Source: Thermoplasmata archaeon
GTDB taxonomy: Archaea; Thermoplasmatota; E2; UBA202; JdFR-43
DNA: 20,451 nucleotides
Direction of reading: 5' to 3'
Assembly (NCBI GenBank): GCA_021158865.1
Contig: JAGGSX010000094.1
Location: 1-20,451 of the forward strand
A program made the position numbers and the translations under genes. Within the stretch, counting starts at the first letter, position 1; every line of letters begins with the position of its first letter. The notes beneath the pieces were generated by a model. The model made no database searches and was not told where the DNA came from. It saw nothing but the letters and a program-made list of their open reading frames with translations. Below, in pieces: positions 1 to 8,035 of this stretch.

Positions 1-12
1 GAGGGAAAGAAA

Positions 13-42
13 CCAGAGCTATGAAAGCTGGTATAGCTCTGG
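13..42. repeat. Perfect 10-bp-stem hairpin at the window edge
   Basis: The arms at 13-22 and 33-42 are exact reverse complements (CCAGAGCTAT / ATAGCTCTGG) around a 10-base loop. The first 50 bases are clearly richer in G+C than the sequence after them. Two forward frames stay open from the edge, one ending at a TAG at 56-58 and one at a TGA at 81-83, so the hairpin may lie over the 3' end of an upstream gene. I recognise neither peptide. It could be a terminator-like or structured RNA element, but no T-tract follows closely. From about 84 to 147 I see only AT-rich sequence. Confidence 0.45.
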
Positions 43-176
43 AGCTCGGACAAAATAGATTATTGCATCTAATAAAATTTTGAATAAGAAATATCATTCA
101 TTTCGAGGAATATCCCTTTTTTATTTACAACAACGAAAATTATTTAATTTCTATATCTTTAGATATTGGTGAAAAA

Positions 177-1655
177 ATGGTGTCAGGAGGCAAATTTGAA
201 ATTGGAATGACTGCTTTTATTGCATTTGCAATTTTATTTCCTTCAATTCCTATAAATATACACTTTTCCGGTCATATTGCAGGCATGAACAACAATTTAA
301 ACTGGTCAATTGAAACTGTTGATTATAAAGGCAAAGTTGGCAGATTCACATCACTTGCCTTGGATTCAAATGATTATCCTCATATAAGCTATTTTGATTT
401 GGATAATTCAGCTCTAAAATATGCATATTGGGACGGCAGTCAATGGCATACTGAGACAGTTGATTCTAAAGGAGCTGTAGGTTATCCAACTGCATTGGCT
501 TTGGATTCCAAAGGTTATCCACATATTGCATATTTCAATTTCATACGAGGAAATTTAAAATATGCATATTGGAATGGAAGCAAATGGAATATTGAAACGG
601 TTGATTCACAAGGTTTTTTAATCGGGCATTTAGCCATAACCATTGATTTAAATGATTATCCACATATTGCATACTGTGATTATCGCAACGGCTATCTGAA
701 ATATGCATATTGGGATGGTCAATGGCACAATGAAACGGTTGATTCGAATGGAAATATATCATGGTTTAGTGTCGGCGCTCATTCAATTTTTATTAAAAAT
801 GGTTATCCAAACATTATTTATGGATGTGGAAACGAGCTGAGGCATGCATATTGGAATAGAAGCAAATGGAATATTGAGACAATAGCAACAGATGAAAAAG
901 AGATATGTTATGCATCTACAGCACTGGATTCAAATGGCTATCCCCATATATCATATATGGAAGATTATACTGCAAAGTATGTTTATTGGAATGGAAGCAA
1001 ATGGAATATTGAGACAATAACAACCAGCGGGCTCCATGCGCCGCAGGCGATTGTCCTTGATTCAAAAGGTTATCCTCATATTGCATCATACATAACACCA
1101 AATGTGAACGAAACAGATAGAGATCAGGAATACATTTATTGGGACGGAAGCCAGTGGCATGACGAAGTTATTGACTCCCAAGGATATGTGGGAGGATGTT
1201 GTGACATAGCCATTGATTCCAACGATAATCCCGTTATCAGCTATTGCTACTGGCAGCATTTTGATTTGAAGTGTGCAAGGAAAACAACAAATAATCCTCC
1301 AGACACACCAAATTTACCACTTGGATTTATAATCGGATTTAAAGAACACAATTATAGTTATATAACTTCTACAAGAGATAAAGATGGAGAGCAAGTATAT
1401 TACATGTTTGACTGGGGAGATGGTTCATGCAGTCAATGGCTTGGTCCATATAGTAGTGGGGAAAAAATTAGAGCATCTCATACATGGAGTAAAGAAGGAG
1501 CATATCTCATAAGAGTTAAAGCCAAGGACATTCATTATTCTGAGAGTAGATGGAGTGCTCCATTGCCTCTATTGATACCAAATGCATATTCATTGCCCTG
1601 GAACTTAATCCAAAATTACTTTGCTATTGCCCTTAAAAACATTCTCTCCCATTAA
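177..1655 (+). CDS. Secreted seven-repeat beta-propeller protein with PKD-like domain
   Basis: A 492-residue exported protein of unknown ligand. Residues 11-30 form a hydrophobic signal segment. Seven repeats of 46-50 residues begin at W43, W90, W137, W183, W231, W277 and W327. Each follows the pattern W-x-x-E-T-[VI]-(D/T) ... [AV]-[LI]-D-S-x-x-Y-P-H-I-[SA]-Y ... K-Y-x-Y-W. Seven such units fit a closed seven-bladed propeller, as in surface and adhesion-type proteins. Residues 375-468 look like a PKD/Ig-like domain, with FDWGDG at 411-416 and a SHTW...YLIRVKAKD strand pair at 434-451. The tail is short, with no clear transmembrane anchor or PGF-CTERM-like signal. The start at 177 has GGTGA at 168-172. 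The next Met (residue 11) would leave a signal peptide without its charged N-terminus. The pilus operon downstream has its own promoter, so a link is only suggestive. Confidence 0.85.
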   Translation: MVSGGKFEIGMTAFIAFAILFPSIPINIHFSGHIAGMNNNLNWSIETVDYKGKVGRFTSLALDSNDYPHISYFDLDNSALKYAYWDGSQWHTETVDSKGAVGYPTALALDSKGYPHIAYFNFIRGNLKYAYWNGSKWNIETVDSQGFLIGHLAITIDLNDYPHIAYCDYRNGYLKYAYWDGQWHNETVDSNGNISWFSVGAHSIFIKNGYPNIIYGCGNELRHAYWNRSKWNIETIATDEKEICYASTALDSNGYPHISYMEDYTAKYVYWNGSKWNIETITTSGLHAPQAIVLDSKGYPHIASYITPNVNETDRDQEYIYWDGSQWHDEVIDSQGYVGGCCDIAIDSNDNPVISYCYWQHFDLKCARKTTNNPPDTPNLPLGFIIGFKEHNYSYITSTRDKDGEQVYYMFDWGDGSCSQWLGPYSSGEKIRASHTWSKEGAYLIRVKAKDIHYSESRWSAPLPLLIPNAYSLPWNLIQNYFAIALKNILSH

Positions 1656-1705
1656 TTTTTATTTAGCTTGCAGAATTCTAGCAAAATGTTTGTAAATAAT
1701 GTAAA

Positions 1706-1715
1706 GATATATATA
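1706..1715 (+). promoter_or_regulatory. TATA box for the pilus operon
   Basis: GATATATATA is centred about 28 bp before the ATG at 1739. Archaeal transcription starts roughly 25 bp downstream of the box, so the mRNA would begin within a few bases of the start codon. An AAAGGT just before the ATG is too close to act as a normal Shine-Dalgarno site. Confidence 0.55.
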
Positions 1716-1738
1716 CCAAAAAAAATTTAATAAAAGGT

Positions 1739-3484
1739 ATGAATAAATTACTTAAAGAAGAAGAAAAGGAGGAGCGGAAGAAAGCAGGATTTTTGATAAA
1801 GAAGCATGGAGTGGATGAGATAACACTTGCAAAGAAAAAAATAGTTGAAGAATTAAGGAATATTCAGGAAATGGAAGAAAAATTTAGGGCAAAAGAAACT
1901 CTATTAAAACTAAGAAGAGGAGAAGAAGCAGAGGAACTATTTGGAGAATATAAAGAAATAGTGGATTTATCCCCTCCTGCAAATGAAAATATTGAAGTTG
2001 TTGAATTGCATCCAATAACAAAACCTTTTTCTTATATTAGAATCCTTTATGATAATGAAAATCATGAATATATTTATGAAGTTTTAGAGCCAAGTTTATC
2101 AATTGAAGAGAGAAAAATGCTCGAATTTTTGAAAGACACTTTGATAAAAACCATGGACATAGAGCTAACAGAATTTACTGAAGATGAAGCGAGAGAATAC
2201 TTGAGGAAAAATGTTGATAGAATAGTGAAGGATTATTCAATTGGAATAGATGATGTAACGAGAGAAAAACTCATGTATTATATTATAAGAGATTTCCTTG
2301 GATATGGAAAAATAGATGTTTTAATGCGTGACCCAATGATAGAAGATGTTTCTTGTGATGCCGCCGGAGTTCCAATATTTATATACCATAGAAATTACGA
2401 ATCAATAAAAACAAATATAATGTTTCAGGACGATAATGAACTTGATTCCTTTGTGATTCAACTTGCTCAGAAGTGTGGAAGACACATATCGATAGCCCGC
2501 CCATTACTTGATGCCACAATGCCAGATGGCTCCAGACTGCAAGCTAGTTTGGCAAGAGAAGTTTCATCCATGGGTTCAAATTTTACCATAAGGCGATTTA
2601 GAGAAGAGCCTTTCACTCCAACCCATTTAGTTGAATACAATACAATATCGCCAGAGATAGCCGCATATTTCTGGATGGCAATTGAGCATGGAGCATCTGC
2701 AATAATATCTGGAGGAACTGCATCTGGCAAGACAACGACACTAAATGCTTTAAGCCTTTTCATCCCTCCAGAAATGAAGATAATATCTATTGAAGACACC
2801 AGAGAAATAAACTTGCCTCATCCCAATTGGATTGCATCTGTTACGAGAGAAACAACTGCTGAAGCAGAGGAAAGCAGAGTTGGCATGTTTGAATTGCTTA
2901 AAGCGGCATTAAGGCAAAGGCCAGAATATATACTCGTAGGAGAAATAAGAGGTGAGGAAGCTGTCGTTTTATTCCAAGCAATGGCAACAGGGCATACCGT
3001 TTATTCAACAATGCACGCGGATTCAATTTTTTCTGTTGTTCACAGGCTTGAAGGAGAACCCATAAATATACCGCGCATTCAATTACAGGCTTTAGATATT
3101 GTTGCGATTCAAGGGCTGATGAGGATAGGAAGAAAAAGGGTGAGAAGAATAAAAGAGATTGTTGAAGTTGTTGGAATAGACCCTACAACAGAGGACATAT
3201 TAACAAATGAAGTATTTAGATGGAATCCAAGAAAAGATAGTTTTGAATATTATGGCAAGGGACACGTAATGGATGAAATTTCTGAACAACGTAACTGGAC
3301 GGATAAAGAATTGAACGAAGAATTTAATAATAGAGTAGAGGTTATAAAATGGATGGTTGATAAAGGAATAAAGCATTATATCGATGTTGGAAATGTTATA
3401 GCAGCTTATTATAAAGACCCTGAAAAAGTTTTAAATAAGATAAGGGAGGAAAATGCTGACAAAATATCAAAGCCTGTGTTATAA
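1739..3484 (+). CDS. Type II/IV secretion-family ATPase (FlaI/TadA-like pilus motor)
   Basis: A cytoplasmic hexameric ATPase that would power assembly of type IV pilus-like filaments. It has 581 residues, within the archaeal range. Residues 1-75 are highly charged and probably coiled-coil. An N-terminal domain at about 90-300 precedes the RecA-like core. Visible motifs are Walker A GGTASGKT (325-332), the Asp box IEDTREI (351-357), Walker B ILVGEIRGEEA (398-408) and the His box TGHTVYSTMHAD (418-428). The last ~110 residues (E-V-F-R-W-N-P onward, ending with a charged helix) match the C-terminal layout of archaeal FlaI/PilB/TadA homologues. It overlaps the next gene by 32 bp and is followed by two platform proteins. 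With two separate platform genes and no archaellum genes (flaG, F, H) nearby, a Tad/EppA-type pilus is more likely than an archaellum. No pilin gene is in the window. Confidence 0.92.
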   Translation: MNKLLKEEEKEERKKAGFLIKKHGVDEITLAKKKIVEELRNIQEMEEKFRAKETLLKLRRGEEAEELFGEYKEIVDLSPPANENIEVVELHPITKPFSYIRILYDNENHEYIYEVLEPSLSIEERKMLEFLKDTLIKTMDIELTEFTEDEAREYLRKNVDRIVKDYSIGIDDVTREKLMYYIIRDFLGYGKIDVLMRDPMIEDVSCDAAGVPIFIYHRNYESIKTNIMFQDDNELDSFVIQLAQKCGRHISIARPLLDATMPDGSRLQASLAREVSSMGSNFTIRRFREEPFTPTHLVEYNTISPEIAAYFWMAIEHGASAIISGGTASGKTTTLNALSLFIPPEMKIISIEDTREINLPHPNWIASVTRETTAEAEESRVGMFELLKAALRQRPEYILVGEIRGEEAVVLFQAMATGHTVYSTMHADSIFSVVHRLEGEPINIPRIQLQALDIVAIQGLMRIGRKRVRRIKEIVEVVGIDPTTEDILTNEVFRWNPRKDSFEYYGKGHVMDEISEQRNWTDKELNEEFNNRVEVIKWMVDKGIKHYIDVGNVIAAYYKDPEKVLNKIREENADKISKPVL

Positions 3485-4334
3485 AATATTTGGAAAAAGG
3501 GCAAAAAAATCTTCACAGATTGAATATATAAAAAGAGGATTGGAACGTTCGTTCATGGAAATTAGACCTGAAGCTTATATCTCCTTTGCATGGATGAATG
3601 GAGTTTTAGCAGGAATTGGAGGAGTGGTTTTAATATTTATATATTACTACCTTTCTTCAATTGGAATGAGCTTTCCCCCAAAATTACTTGCAATAATTGT
3701 TCCAGCTCCAATTTTACTTGGCGCACTTGCATATTTTGTAACCCTTATGCTTCCTGAATCAAGAGCAAACTCAAGAAAAAAAGATATAGAAAATAAATTA
3801 CCTTATGCTCTCAATTTCATTGCAGCAATGGCAACAGCTGGTGTTACACCTCCAATAATCTTTAAAAGCCTTGCAGAACAACCAGTTTATGGGGAAGTCA
3901 GCAAAGAAGCATCATGGATTTATAGAGACATTGCCATATTTAACATAGATATAATAACAGCTCTTAGAAACGCCGTCAATAGAACTCCGTCAATAAGATT
4001 TCAAGAATTTTTGCAGGGGGCAATAACAACCATAACATCTGGAGGAAATTTGAAAACATATTTTCTTGCAAAGGCGGATGAGTATATGAGGGAGAATAGA
4101 AGAATTCAGAAAGAATTTCTTGAAACCCTTGGTGTTCTTGCAGAAAGCTATGTCACAGTGGTTGTCGCTGGACCCCTCTTCCTGATAATAATGTTATCCA
4201 TAATGAGTCTTGTCGGCGGAGGCGGCGGCGGAGAGAGCGCAAAATTGATATTATATTTAATTGCTTTTATTTTGCTTCCTATTTCCCATGCAGGTTTTGC
4301 TCTTGTTATAAATTCCATGGCTCCCGAGGTGTAA
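3453..4334 (+). CDS. TadB/TadC-like pilus platform protein (small, single T2SSF domain)
   Basis: A 293-residue inner platform protein that would dock on the ATPase and the pilin subunits. The N-terminus (Y-x-x-x-C-Y-x-x-F-G at 5-14) is typical of archaeal FlaJ/TadC homologues. Membrane segments are near 43-67, 76-99, 231-253 and 264-288, with the T2SSF cytoplasmic helices between about 115 and 230. An external loop after the third segment holds six glycines in a row (255-260). The start overlaps the ATPase gene by 32 bp. GGGAGG at 3444-3449 lies only 3 nt before the ATG, but the family-typical N-terminus supports this start. Translation is probably coupled to the ATPase. This gene supplies one of the two T2SSF modules that a full FlaJ protein carries in a single chain. 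Confidence 0.88.
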   Translation: MLTKYQSLCYKIFGKRAKKSSQIEYIKRGLERSFMEIRPEAYISFAWMNGVLAGIGGVVLIFIYYYLSSIGMSFPPKLLAIIVPAPILLGALAYFVTLMLPESRANSRKKDIENKLPYALNFIAAMATAGVTPPIIFKSLAEQPVYGEVSKEASWIYRDIAIFNIDIITALRNAVNRTPSIRFQEFLQGAITTITSGGNLKTYFLAKADEYMRENRRIQKEFLETLGVLAESYVTVVVAGPLFLIIMLSIMSLVGGGGGGESAKLILYLIAFILLPISHAGFALVINSMAPEV

Positions 4335-4335
4335 A

Positions 4336-6063
4336 ATGATTGGAAAAAGAATTACATGGATTTCATTCATTCTAATGTTTTTGTTTATATCAACATCCAT
4401 AATTTTAAGGATAAAAGAATACTATGGCCTTTCAAATGTTGTCCTTGCATCTTCTATAGTTCTGTTTTTAGTGCTTTCATGGATTCAGAGAAAAATTAAA
4501 GAGGATATGCTTGTATTTGTAACTGAAGAATTAAAGGAAAGAGAGTGGAGATATTATCTCTCATCTCTCTTTTCATTCATTTTTATAACTTTTACAACAT
4601 TTCTCACCATATTCATCATATTTTTTGGTCTTCCACTGCCAAGAGCATTGATTGATGTTTTGCTTGGGATAGTTCTTATTTTGATGTTATATACAATATT
4701 TTCCGTCCCCACAGTCGAAAAAAATTATTCGTATTATATCCTATTCCTACTTGCATTTTTATTCTCATTGATTGTTATTGGCTCTCAGCTTGATTTATAC
4801 CATTTACCGAATGGACTACCCTCTTTTATAAAAAAAATGGGAGACCCATTGTTTCTCATAAATATGGCAATTTTATTGTGGATGGGCTCTTTAATATCTG
4901 GAGGCGAAATGCCTTCTCCAATTGGCTCTATCATAGGAATATATGAAAGAGGGAAAGCAGTAAAGGAGGAGATTGTTTTTAGAAGGAATATATTGTATGC
5001 AACCATTATTGCATTTATTGTAATTTTTATTTTTGTAAATTTAATTGCTGCAATTGGCTTGCCCAAATTTTCTATTGGATATATGCAATGGCAGTATGCA
5101 ATAATTTTTGCCAGTATTGGATTGCTGATAACTTTAATAATATACATTCTTTTCATAATGCCTGAGAAAACAAGCAAGCTAAAGGAAAAATATAATATTG
5201 AAAAAATATATAAAATTATTATTTTATCAACATCAGTGGCGTTTGCAACTCTTTTTATAGTCCTTTCCTTAATGGTTCAGTGGAAAATGATGACTTCAAT
5301 TGGCTCGATAAGATTGTCATCCCGAAATTCTATAGATTTTGCAATATTTGGCATACTCGTTTTAATTGGTCCTTTTGGATTTTATGAATATAGTAGATAC
5401 AGAAAAGTTGATGCAATGGAAGACCGTTTCCCCGAATTTTTGAGAGATTTGGCTGAATCGAGGAAGGCTGGTATGACCATGGCTCAGGCTGTTGAATCAG
5501 CGGCGAGAGGAGATTATGGTTATCTTACACCTGAGATTAAAAAAATGGCTGTTCAGATATCATGGGGAGTTCCTTTCAGTAAAGCTTTGGAACAATTTGG
5601 AGAAAGGATAAACACACCTTTAGTAAAAAGAACAACTGCCATGGTTGTAAAAGCATCTGAATCTGGAGGAAAAGTTGCAGACGTTATTGAAGCAGCTGCA
5701 AAAAATGTGAGAGAAATAAAAATTTTACAGGCTGAAAGAAAAACAGAAATGAAAATGTATCTCATGATAATATATGTAACATTCTTTGTTTTCCTTGCTG
5801 TAATAGCAGTTCTTGCGGGAATGTTTCTGCCTAAATTGATAACAGCCACTCAATCGACCGGCGGTTTGGGAGGCATAGGACTTGGAGGAGGCAGCGGAAA
5901 TGTTGAAGAGTATAAATTCATATATGTATGCACTGCTTTATCTCAAGCAATAGGGAATGGAATTGTTGCTGGAGCATTATCTGAGGGAAAAATTATAGCA
6001 GGGCTTAGACATGCAACGCTGATGATTATTGTTACCTACCTCGCATTCAAATTGATATTTTAA
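4336..6063 (+). CDS. Large multi-spanning pilus platform protein (C-terminal T2SSF domain)
   Basis: A 575-residue membrane protein. Residues 1-350 contain about ten hydrophobic segments (near 8-27, 33-50, 75-98, 105-123, 132-150, 172-188, 217-240, 252-275, 292-313 and 332-350). The C-terminal half is a T2SSF module: F-P-E-F-L-R-D-L-A-E-S at 365-375, G-x-x-x-x-x-A-x-E at 379-387, S-E-S-G-G-K-V at 441-447, then membrane segments at 472-498 and 558-574. A glycine-rich loop (509-521) sits after the first of these, mirroring the six-glycine loop of the preceding protein. It starts one base after the previous stop, with GAGGTG at 4325-4330. Together the two proteins supply the paired T2SSF modules of a FlaJ/TadBC platform. 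The long multi-membrane N-terminus is unusual next to bacterial TadB/TadC. Confidence 0.88.
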   Translation: MIGKRITWISFILMFLFISTSIILRIKEYYGLSNVVLASSIVLFLVLSWIQRKIKEDMLVFVTEELKEREWRYYLSSLFSFIFITFTTFLTIFIIFFGLPLPRALIDVLLGIVLILMLYTIFSVPTVEKNYSYYILFLLAFLFSLIVIGSQLDLYHLPNGLPSFIKKMGDPLFLINMAILLWMGSLISGGEMPSPIGSIIGIYERGKAVKEEIVFRRNILYATIIAFIVIFIFVNLIAAIGLPKFSIGYMQWQYAIIFASIGLLITLIIYILFIMPEKTSKLKEKYNIEKIYKIIILSTSVAFATLFIVLSLMVQWKMMTSIGSIRLSSRNSIDFAIFGILVLIGPFGFYEYSRYRKVDAMEDRFPEFLRDLAESRKAGMTMAQAVESAARGDYGYLTPEIKKMAVQISWGVPFSKALEQFGERINTPLVKRTTAMVVKASESGGKVADVIEAAAKNVREIKILQAERKTEMKMYLMIIYVTFFVFLAVIAVLAGMFLPKLITATQSTGGLGGIGLGGGSGNVEEYKFIYVCTALSQAIGNGIVAGALSEGKIIAGLRHATLMIIVTYLAFKLIF

Positions 6064-6065
6064 TT

Positions 6066-6878
6066 TTAATAAACTTTCTCTATTTCAAGCGAAAAATCTT
6101 TGCTTTTTATAGAGTGAGTTAGCATACCCAAAGATATTCTATCTGCAAATGTATAGTTTGCTATATTATCAGGTGTGATTCCTCCCGAAGCTTCTATTAT
6201 AACATCTGGATTTATCTTTCTTGCTCTGTTTGCTGCAAGCTTTCCCTCTGCTGGCTTCATGTTATCGAGCATTATTACATCAGCTTTTTCTTCTGCTGCT
6301 ATCATTGCATCCTCCATGCTTTCAACTTCCACTTCAACAGGCATGCCAGTTTTCTTTGCCTTTCTTATTGCTTCCCTTATTGAAATGCATGCAAGATGAT
6401 TATCTTTTATCAAAATCCCATCATACAAACCCATTCTGTGAGGCTCGCCGCCGCCTATCAAAACAGCTTTCTTCTCATATTTTCTAAATCCTGGAGTTGT
6501 TTTCCTCGTTGCAGCCACCTTCACATTTGGATTTTTTTTCTTGCACATCTTTGTCAGTTCATTGGTCAAAGTTGCTATACCGCTCATTCTAGATAAAAAA
6601 TTTAGGGCAAGGCGCTCGCCGGCGAGAATTGACTTTATTTTTCCTTCTATCTCAATGACTTTTTCTTTAGGTTTTGCTTCATCTCCGTCTTTCTTTATTG
6701 CTTTGGCGTTTGTCCCCAGCCTTTTAAAAACTTCTATTGCTTCTTCTATTCCAGCTAAAATGCACGATTCTTTTGTAATTATGCAAGCCTTTCCTTCTAA
6801 ATCTCCAATTATTGCATTTGAAGTGACATCTCCTCTTTCATCAAGGTCTTCTTTCAGGAATCTATCAATATCGTCCAT
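6066..6878 (-). CDS. nadC: Nicotinate-nucleotide pyrophosphorylase (carboxylating)
   Basis: Quinolinate phosphoribosyltransferase. It converts quinolinate and phosphoribosyl pyrophosphate to nicotinate mononucleotide, CO2 and pyrophosphate in de novo NAD synthesis. At 270 residues it is normal for the family. Diagnostic motifs are E-D-x-x-x-x-G-D-x-T (10-19), ERLALNFLSRMSGIAT (88-103), TRKTTPGFR (124-132), GGGEPHRMGLYDG (142-154), the lysine and histidine of KDNH (158-161), EVEVES (182-187), MLDN (203-206) and ASGGI (230-234). All expected substrate-binding Arg, Lys, His and Glu positions appear intact. It ends 2 bp from the convergent platform gene. A TATA box about 27 bp upstream and no Shine-Dalgarno site suggest a leaderless mRNA. 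nadA and nadB are not nearby. Confidence 0.96.
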   Translation of the reverse strand: MDDIDRFLKEDLDERGDVTSNAIIGDLEGKACIITKESCILAGIEEAIEVFKRLGTNAKAIKKDGDEAKPKEKVIEIEGKIKSILAGERLALNFLSRMSGIATLTNELTKMCKKKNPNVKVAATRKTTPGFRKYEKKAVLIGGGEPHRMGLYDGILIKDNHLACISIREAIRKAKKTGMPVEVEVESMEDAMIAAEEKADVIMLDNMKPAEGKLAANRARKINPDVIIEASGGITPDNIANYTFADRISLGMLTHSIKSKDFSLEIEKVY

Positions 6879-6900
6879 TGTTGTTTAATAAAATAGCATA

Positions 6901-6910
6901 TTTATATTTA
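6901..6910 (-). promoter_or_regulatory. TATA box for nadC
   Basis: On the minus strand this reads TAAATATAAA, centred about 27 bp before the nadC ATG at 6878. It lies in the 32-bp gap after the upstream minus-strand gene and abuts that gene's stop codon. nadC can therefore be transcribed on its own even if some transcription reads through. Confidence 0.5.
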
Positions 6911-7405
6911 TTATTCATTACCATGCATTTCATAGAATTCAGGAGAACGCATCTCAATATTCCATCCTTTATCATAAAAAACGTTTATTCCAGTGCCCCC
7001 TTTTACTTTCAGTAATCCATCTTCAAACACAAGAACATCCATGTTATAGCTCGAATTTTCCATCTGGATCTGGATTTCTTCCTCTTCAGTTTTATCCTTT
7101 TCAATACTGCCGACTTTTATTTCTTTTTTGTCAACTGCTATTCCATTCCGGCTCTCTATTAAATAGGTAATGATTTTAATTTCTCCAGATTTTGCACCCG
7201 TATTTGTTAGATAAATTATTGCTGAAGCATTCACCCACCCCTTTTCTTCTCCTTCTTTCAATAGATACATTGCATCTACGCTGAGTTTATTTTCTTTTTG
7301 CTTCTTCTCTGATGGATAAAAAGAAGCCGCAAGAATAATTATTACTATGATGAGCACTATACTGATAATTTTCCAAAATTCATCTTTCACACCTTTTGCT
7401 TTCAT
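6911..7405 (-). CDS. Membrane-anchored protein with extracytoplasmic beta-rich domain, unknown function
   Basis: I place the start at 7405 (164 residues). A further upstream ATG at 7534 is possible, but the extra 43 residues would overlap the divergent lipoprotein gene and its promoter. Residues 1-11 are basic and cytoplasmic, 12-30 are one transmembrane segment (K-I-I-S-I-V-L-I-I-V...), and about 40-164 lie outside. The outer part alternates polar and hydrophobic residues, with N-A-S-A-I-I-Y-L-T-N-T-G-A near 59-71. This resembles an immunoglobulin-like or CARDB-like beta sandwich, but I cannot assign a family. It has a few N-glycosylation sequons (N59-A-S, N117-S-S). It is divergent from a lipoprotein and upstream of nadC. 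Confidence 0.75.
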   Translation of the reverse strand: MKAKGVKDEFWKIISIVLIIVIIILAASFYPSEKKQKENKLSVDAMYLLKEGEEKGWVNASAIIYLTNTGAKSGEIKIITYLIESRNGIAVDKKEIKVGSIEKDKTEEEEIQIQMENSSYNMDVLVFEDGLLKVKGGTGINVFYDKGWNIEMRSPEFYEMHGNE

Positions 7406-7497
7406 ATTTTTAGATACGATACAATTATTAAAGATTTTCTCATATAATATTGATGATAGTGACAAAAAATATTTATATAGGATATAGTTAAGCGACA
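7406..7497. promoter_or_regulatory. Divergent promoter region between two surface-protein genes
   Basis: These 92 bp separate the membrane protein (minus) from the lipoprotein (plus). For the plus gene, TTTATATAG at 7472-7480 lies about 23 bp before its ATG at 7498, giving a leaderless mRNA. For the minus gene there are two candidate AT-rich boxes, around 7424-7433 and 7441-7452. The first would give a leaderless mRNA and the second a leader of about 15 nt. Confidence 0.45.
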
Positions 7498-7995
7498 ATG
7501 AAAAAAGTTGTGATGGCGATAGCAATATCCGCAATTTTTATATTGGCTGGATGCGTGGAAAAAAAAGCAGAAAAAGCAAAAACACTCACGATGAATATGA
7601 ATGGATTCATTAAATTTACGCAGAATGACACGGAAAGAAACATGGATAATGCCACATATACCTATAGTGAAAAGCTTAAAAGTCTTGATAAAGGTGATAT
7701 TCTAATAATAGAAGATACAATAAAGAATATGACATACAATGCCCAATATAATGCAACATTGGTCAATTTTTCTTCAAATGGTAGCGCAAGATTACCATTT
7801 AAAGGAGATTTAAAAAATAAATTTCAAAGTGGTGAAAAAGTCAAAATAAACCTTCATATAATAGAAGATATCTTTACAACACCCTATCAAGGACATACAT
7901 GGAATATTGATGTTGAATCTTTTGAGGAGTTGTGGGATTCCCAAAACCATACCCAAAGGCAATTACTATCTCCAGATATAATGATTCCAATTTAG
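7498..7995 (+). CDS. Secreted lipoprotein of unknown function, rich in N-glycosylation sites
   Basis: 165 residues. A lysine-starting signal peptide ends in the lipobox L-A-G-C, so Cys19 would be lipid-modified and anchor the protein outside the membrane. The mature part is a predicted beta-rich domain with no family I recognise. It carries seven N-x-S/T sequons (N43, N51, N77, N85, N90, N94, N150) in about 145 residues, consistent with a glycosylated archaeal surface protein. The start has no Shine-Dalgarno site but a well-placed TATA box. The gene is divergent from a single-span membrane protein with a comparable outer domain, so the two may act at the cell surface together. That is inference from position only. 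Confidence 0.85.
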   Translation: MKKVVMAIAISAIFILAGCVEKKAEKAKTLTMNMNGFIKFTQNDTERNMDNATYTYSEKLKSLDKGDILIIEDTIKNMTYNAQYNATLVNFSSNGSARLPFKGDLKNKFQSGEKVKINLHIIEDIFTTPYQGHTWNIDVESFEELWDSQNHTQRQLLSPDIMIPI

Positions 7996-8008
7996 GCCAT
8001 TCATAACA

Positions 8009-8016
8009 TTTATATT
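8009..8016 (+). promoter_or_regulatory. TATA box for the eight-cysteine gene
   Basis: TTTATATT is centred about 24 bp before the ATG at 8036, so transcription would start at or near the first codon. This supports 8036 over the next in-frame ATG at 8045. Confidence 0.5.
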
Positions 8017-8035
8017 CACTCAAGCATTTAGAATA

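Noticed and set aside
177..270. N-terminus of the propeller protein as a class III (pilin-like) signal
   Set aside because: No basic-Gly cleavage motif followed by the usual hydrophobic H-domain in the correct spacing; it reads as an ordinary Sec signal.
6615..6626. Perfect 12-bp palindrome CTCGCCGGCGAG
   Set aside because: It encodes the conserved L-A-G-E-R of NadC and is best explained by codon choice; no sign of a regulatory site.
6541..6888. Forward open frame of 115 codons opposite nadC
   Set aside because: Antisense shadow of a clear nadC gene with all motifs intact; no promoter or ribosome site.
7406..7534. Upstream extension of the minus-strand membrane protein (43 residues)
   Set aside because: It would overlap the divergent lipoprotein gene and both promoters, and adds an N-terminus unlike a signal anchor.
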